Source: Oscillospiraceae bacterium | GTDB taxonomy: Bacteria > Bacillota > Clostridia > Oscillospirales > Oscillospiraceae | Assembly (NCBI GenBank): GCA_902775985.1 | Contig: CACYOR010000011.1 | Location: 1-40,902, forward strand | DNA length: 40,902 bases | Direction: 5' to 3' | Shown: in pieces, positions 39,388-40,902 of the stretch | Layout of the letters: every line of letters begins with the position of its first letter | Numbering within the stretch: the stretch's first letter is position 1 | Program-made: the position numbers and the translations under genes | Notes under the pieces: generated by a model | Told to the model about the DNA's origin: nothing | What the model saw: the letters and a program-made list of their open reading frames with translations, nothing else | Database searches by the model: none

Positions 39388-39608
39388 CAATTGCGAAATA
39401 TATTTCGCAAGTGCCCAATGTGTAGACAAAGTCGGTTTCTGTCATTGCGAGGAACCAGTGTCGCAACACTGGCGACGTGGCAATCCGTTTCTTTTTTACC
39501 TGGCCGCCGGGAGTACGGATTGCCACACCAGTCTGCGGACTGGTTCGCAATGACACGCTTTGAGCTTTGTCTACAGTCTGATCCATTGCAAAATACATTT
39601 CGCAATTG
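39388..39608. mobile_element. 221-bp MITE-like inverted repeat
   Basis: The ends CAATTGCGAAATATATTTCG and the complement of CAATTGCGAAATGTATTTTG mirror each other, and the similarity continues inward for about 100 bp per arm (GTAGACAAAG, GTCATTGCGA, GTGGCAATCCGT on the left and complements on the right). No open frame fits. It fills the gap before the LRR lipoprotein gene. A partial relative stands at 40816-40876. Confidence 0.75.
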
Positions 39609-39638
39609 ACAGGAAACGATTGAACAGAGGAGACACGA

Positions 39639-40751
39639 ATGAAAAAGATACTGCTTGTTTGTCTGGCGCTGCTGCTGGCGCTGGGCCTGTGCGCCTGCGG
39701 GCTGGTTTCCCCGGCCGCGACGCCGGAACCCACGCCCGCGCCCACACCCGAACCCACGCCGGAGCCCACGCCGCCGCCCACGGAGTACACCGTGACGACG
39801 GAGAGCGCGGAGGAGATCCGGGCCCTGGGGGCGATCACGAGCCTGAAGACGGTCGACGCCACCCAGAGCAGGGAATACGACGCGCTGCTGGACCTGCAGG
39901 CGGCCCTGCCGGACTGCGAGGTCAAGTGGGAGTATGAGTTCCAGGGCACGCGCTATCCCAGCGACACCACCTCCCTCACCGTCACGGACCTCACCGGCCT
40001 GGAGGACGCGATCCGCTATCTGCCGAAGGTGGACTACATCGACCTGATCGAGTCTGACGCCACGGTGGAGGATCTGGACCGCTTCGACGCGATCCGCCCG
40101 GGCATCTTCTATTACTGGAGCTTTATGCACGACGGCTTCCGCATCCGCACCGACATCCAGGTCTATTCCTCCCTGCGCGACGCGATCATCCATCGCTTCA
40201 CCTCGGAGGAGATGTACCCGATGCTCAAGTACTGCAAGCATCTGAAAGCGCTGGATCTGGGCCACAACGCCCTCACCGACATCAGTCTGATCGGGGAGCT
40301 GAAGGAGCTGGAGGTGCTGATCCTGGCCGACAACCCCATCGTGGACGCCAGCCCCCTGGGGAATCTGGAGAACCTCAGCTATCTGGAGCTCTTCATGTGC
40401 CACGAGATCCAGGATTTCAGCTTCCTGGAGCGGCTCCACAATCTCTGCGAGCTGAACCTCTGCTACGACGAGGGCGTGACGAAGCTGGACTTTCTGGAGC
40501 AGATGCCCAATTTCTGCTTTGGCATGTTCAAGTACTCCGGCGTCAGCAGCGAGGAGTTTTTAAAGTGGGAGGCGAAGCTCCCCAACGCGACGATGGTCTT
40601 CTGGGACGGCAACATCCAGTCCTGCGACAGCGGCTGGCGGGACACCGAGAAGAACACCCAGATCCGCTACGCCTTCACCTGCTGGCGCAACGTCACCGGC
40701 TATCGCCATTACGACGACGTGGATTACGATTTTACGCAGTTTAATTATTGA
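39639..40751 (+). CDS. Leucine-rich-repeat lipoprotein
   Basis: A 370-residue secreted lipoprotein. The signal peptide (K-K-I-L-L-V-C-L-A-L-L-L-A-L-G-L) ends in the lipobox L-C-A-C20. A linker of T-P-E-P-T-P repeats (about residues 28-48) spans the wall zone. Residues about 195-300 contain leucine-rich repeats (L-K-A-L-D-L-G-H-N-A-L-T-D-I-S-L-I, L-E-V-L-I-L-A-D-N-P-I-V-D-A-S-P-L, L-S-Y-L-E-L-F), which usually bind other proteins or surfaces. AGAGGAG precedes the ATG. Function is unknown; binding at the cell surface is likely. Confidence 0.85.
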   Translation: MKKILLVCLALLLALGLCACGLVSPAATPEPTPAPTPEPTPEPTPPPTEYTVTTESAEEIRALGAITSLKTVDATQSREYDALLDLQAALPDCEVKWEYEFQGTRYPSDTTSLTVTDLTGLEDAIRYLPKVDYIDLIESDATVEDLDRFDAIRPGIFYYWSFMHDGFRIRTDIQVYSSLRDAIIHRFTSEEMYPMLKYCKHLKALDLGHNALTDISLIGELKELEVLILADNPIVDASPLGNLENLSYLELFMCHEIQDFSFLERLHNLCELNLCYDEGVTKLDFLEQMPNFCFGMFKYSGVSSEEFLKWEAKLPNATMVFWDGNIQSCDSGWRDTEKNTQIRYAFTCWRNVTGYRHYDDVDYDFTQFNY

Positions 40752-40779
40752 ATAAAAGGCACCGCAAACCGGGATCAGG

Positions 40780-40807
40780 AAACAGGGGCGGATTTCCGCC
40801 CCTGTTT
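40780..40807 (+). terminator. Terminator of the LRR lipoprotein gene
   Basis: AAACAGGGGCGGA and its complement form a 13-bp stem with a 2-base loop, ending in TTTC. It lies 29 bp behind the stop codon. Confidence 0.8.
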
Positions 40808-40815
40808 CAGATTGT

Positions 40816-40876
40816 CGACAAAGTTGGTTTTGTCATTGCGAACCAGTGACCGATGTCACTGGTGTGGCAATCCGTA
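40816..40876. repeat. Partial relative of the MITE-like repeat
   Basis: TCGACAAAGTTGGTTTTGTC, ATTGCGAACCAGTG and GTGTGGCAATCCGTA follow the order seen in the arms of the element at 39388-39608. Only one arm lies within the window, which ends 26 bp later. Confidence 0.6.
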
Positions 40877-40902
40877 TTCCCCGAACTCGGCATGATTACT
40901 GA

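Noticed and set aside
37198-39429. A 743-codon minus-strand open frame opposite the glycosidase and membrane protein genes
   Set aside because: Antisense shadow in high-GC DNA; the plus-strand genes have signal segments, ribosome binding sites and family motifs.

Overview
The window looks like the genome of a Clostridia-class gut Firmicute, probably Oscillospirales. The grounds are the moderately high GC, strong GGAGG ribosome binding sites, DUF975, TnpV and MobV-type genes, and the GC-rich intergenic palindromes at the right end. Species cannot be fixed from the sequence alone. Most of the window (about 1-36088) appears to be two integrative elements lying in tandem at one tRNA-Leu(CAG) gene; 36120-40902 is ordinary chromosome.

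Element 1 (from before position 1 to 6597) ends at its right with a tyrosine integrase (5247-6401) beside a 57-bp copy of the 3' half of tRNA-Leu (6541-6597). Its backbone is a LexA-like repressor, an excisionase-like protein, a RepA-type ATPase with a zinc finger, and the integrase. An iteron-like array (5056-5113) follows repA. To the left lie probable defence genes: the C-terminal part of a GmrSD/DUF262-type nuclease and a zinc-ribbon/Vsr-like nuclease. Between the two parts is a hairpin-rich non-coding block with an inverted second copy of a MobV-type oriT and a 36-bp perfect palindrome, but no relaxase.

Element 2 (6541-36088, about 29.5 kb) is bounded by the same 57-bp repeat, with paired 9-bp repeats (probable integrase arm sites) inside both ends. 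Left part: TnpV and a BRO-type antirepressor. Middle: an L-arabinose/arabinan cargo, namely araD-araB-araA, GH2, a polysaccharide deacetylase, an SGNH esterase and GH43, with a divergent AraC regulator and a GPH-type sugar symporter. Then come a MATE exporter, a scar of three gene fragments, a second SGNH hydrolase and a frameshifted TetR gene. Right part is plasmid-like: an XRE repressor with three operator copies, a CHC2 primase-like protein, a ParM-like actin, a ribbon-helix-helix partner, an oriT, a MobV relaxase, a P4-type primase/helicase, excisionase and integrase. No conjugation channel genes are visible, so the element looks mobilizable rather than self-transmissible.

The most remarkable gene is 25368-28481 (-), a 1037-residue protein carrying both active-site signatures of the two-barrel RNA polymerase superfamily in the style of eukaryotic RNA-dependent RNA polymerases and phage YonO: DGEGLIS...FQIR...KGVV in barrel 1 and RNPHISRNE...DYDGD in barrel 2. 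It is followed by an overlapping 289-residue gene of unknown function. A repeated motif (28513, 29422, 29524) lies in front of it and in front of the CHC2-parM operon. A polymerase of this kind on a mobilizable island is the best candidate here for an undescribed system.

Right of the tRNA are four chromosomal genes in one direction: a DUF975 membrane protein, a phosphodiester glycosidase-family protein, an unknown membrane-anchored protein and a leucine-rich-repeat lipoprotein. They are separated by a GC-rich palindromic repeat and a 221-bp MITE-like inverted repeat.
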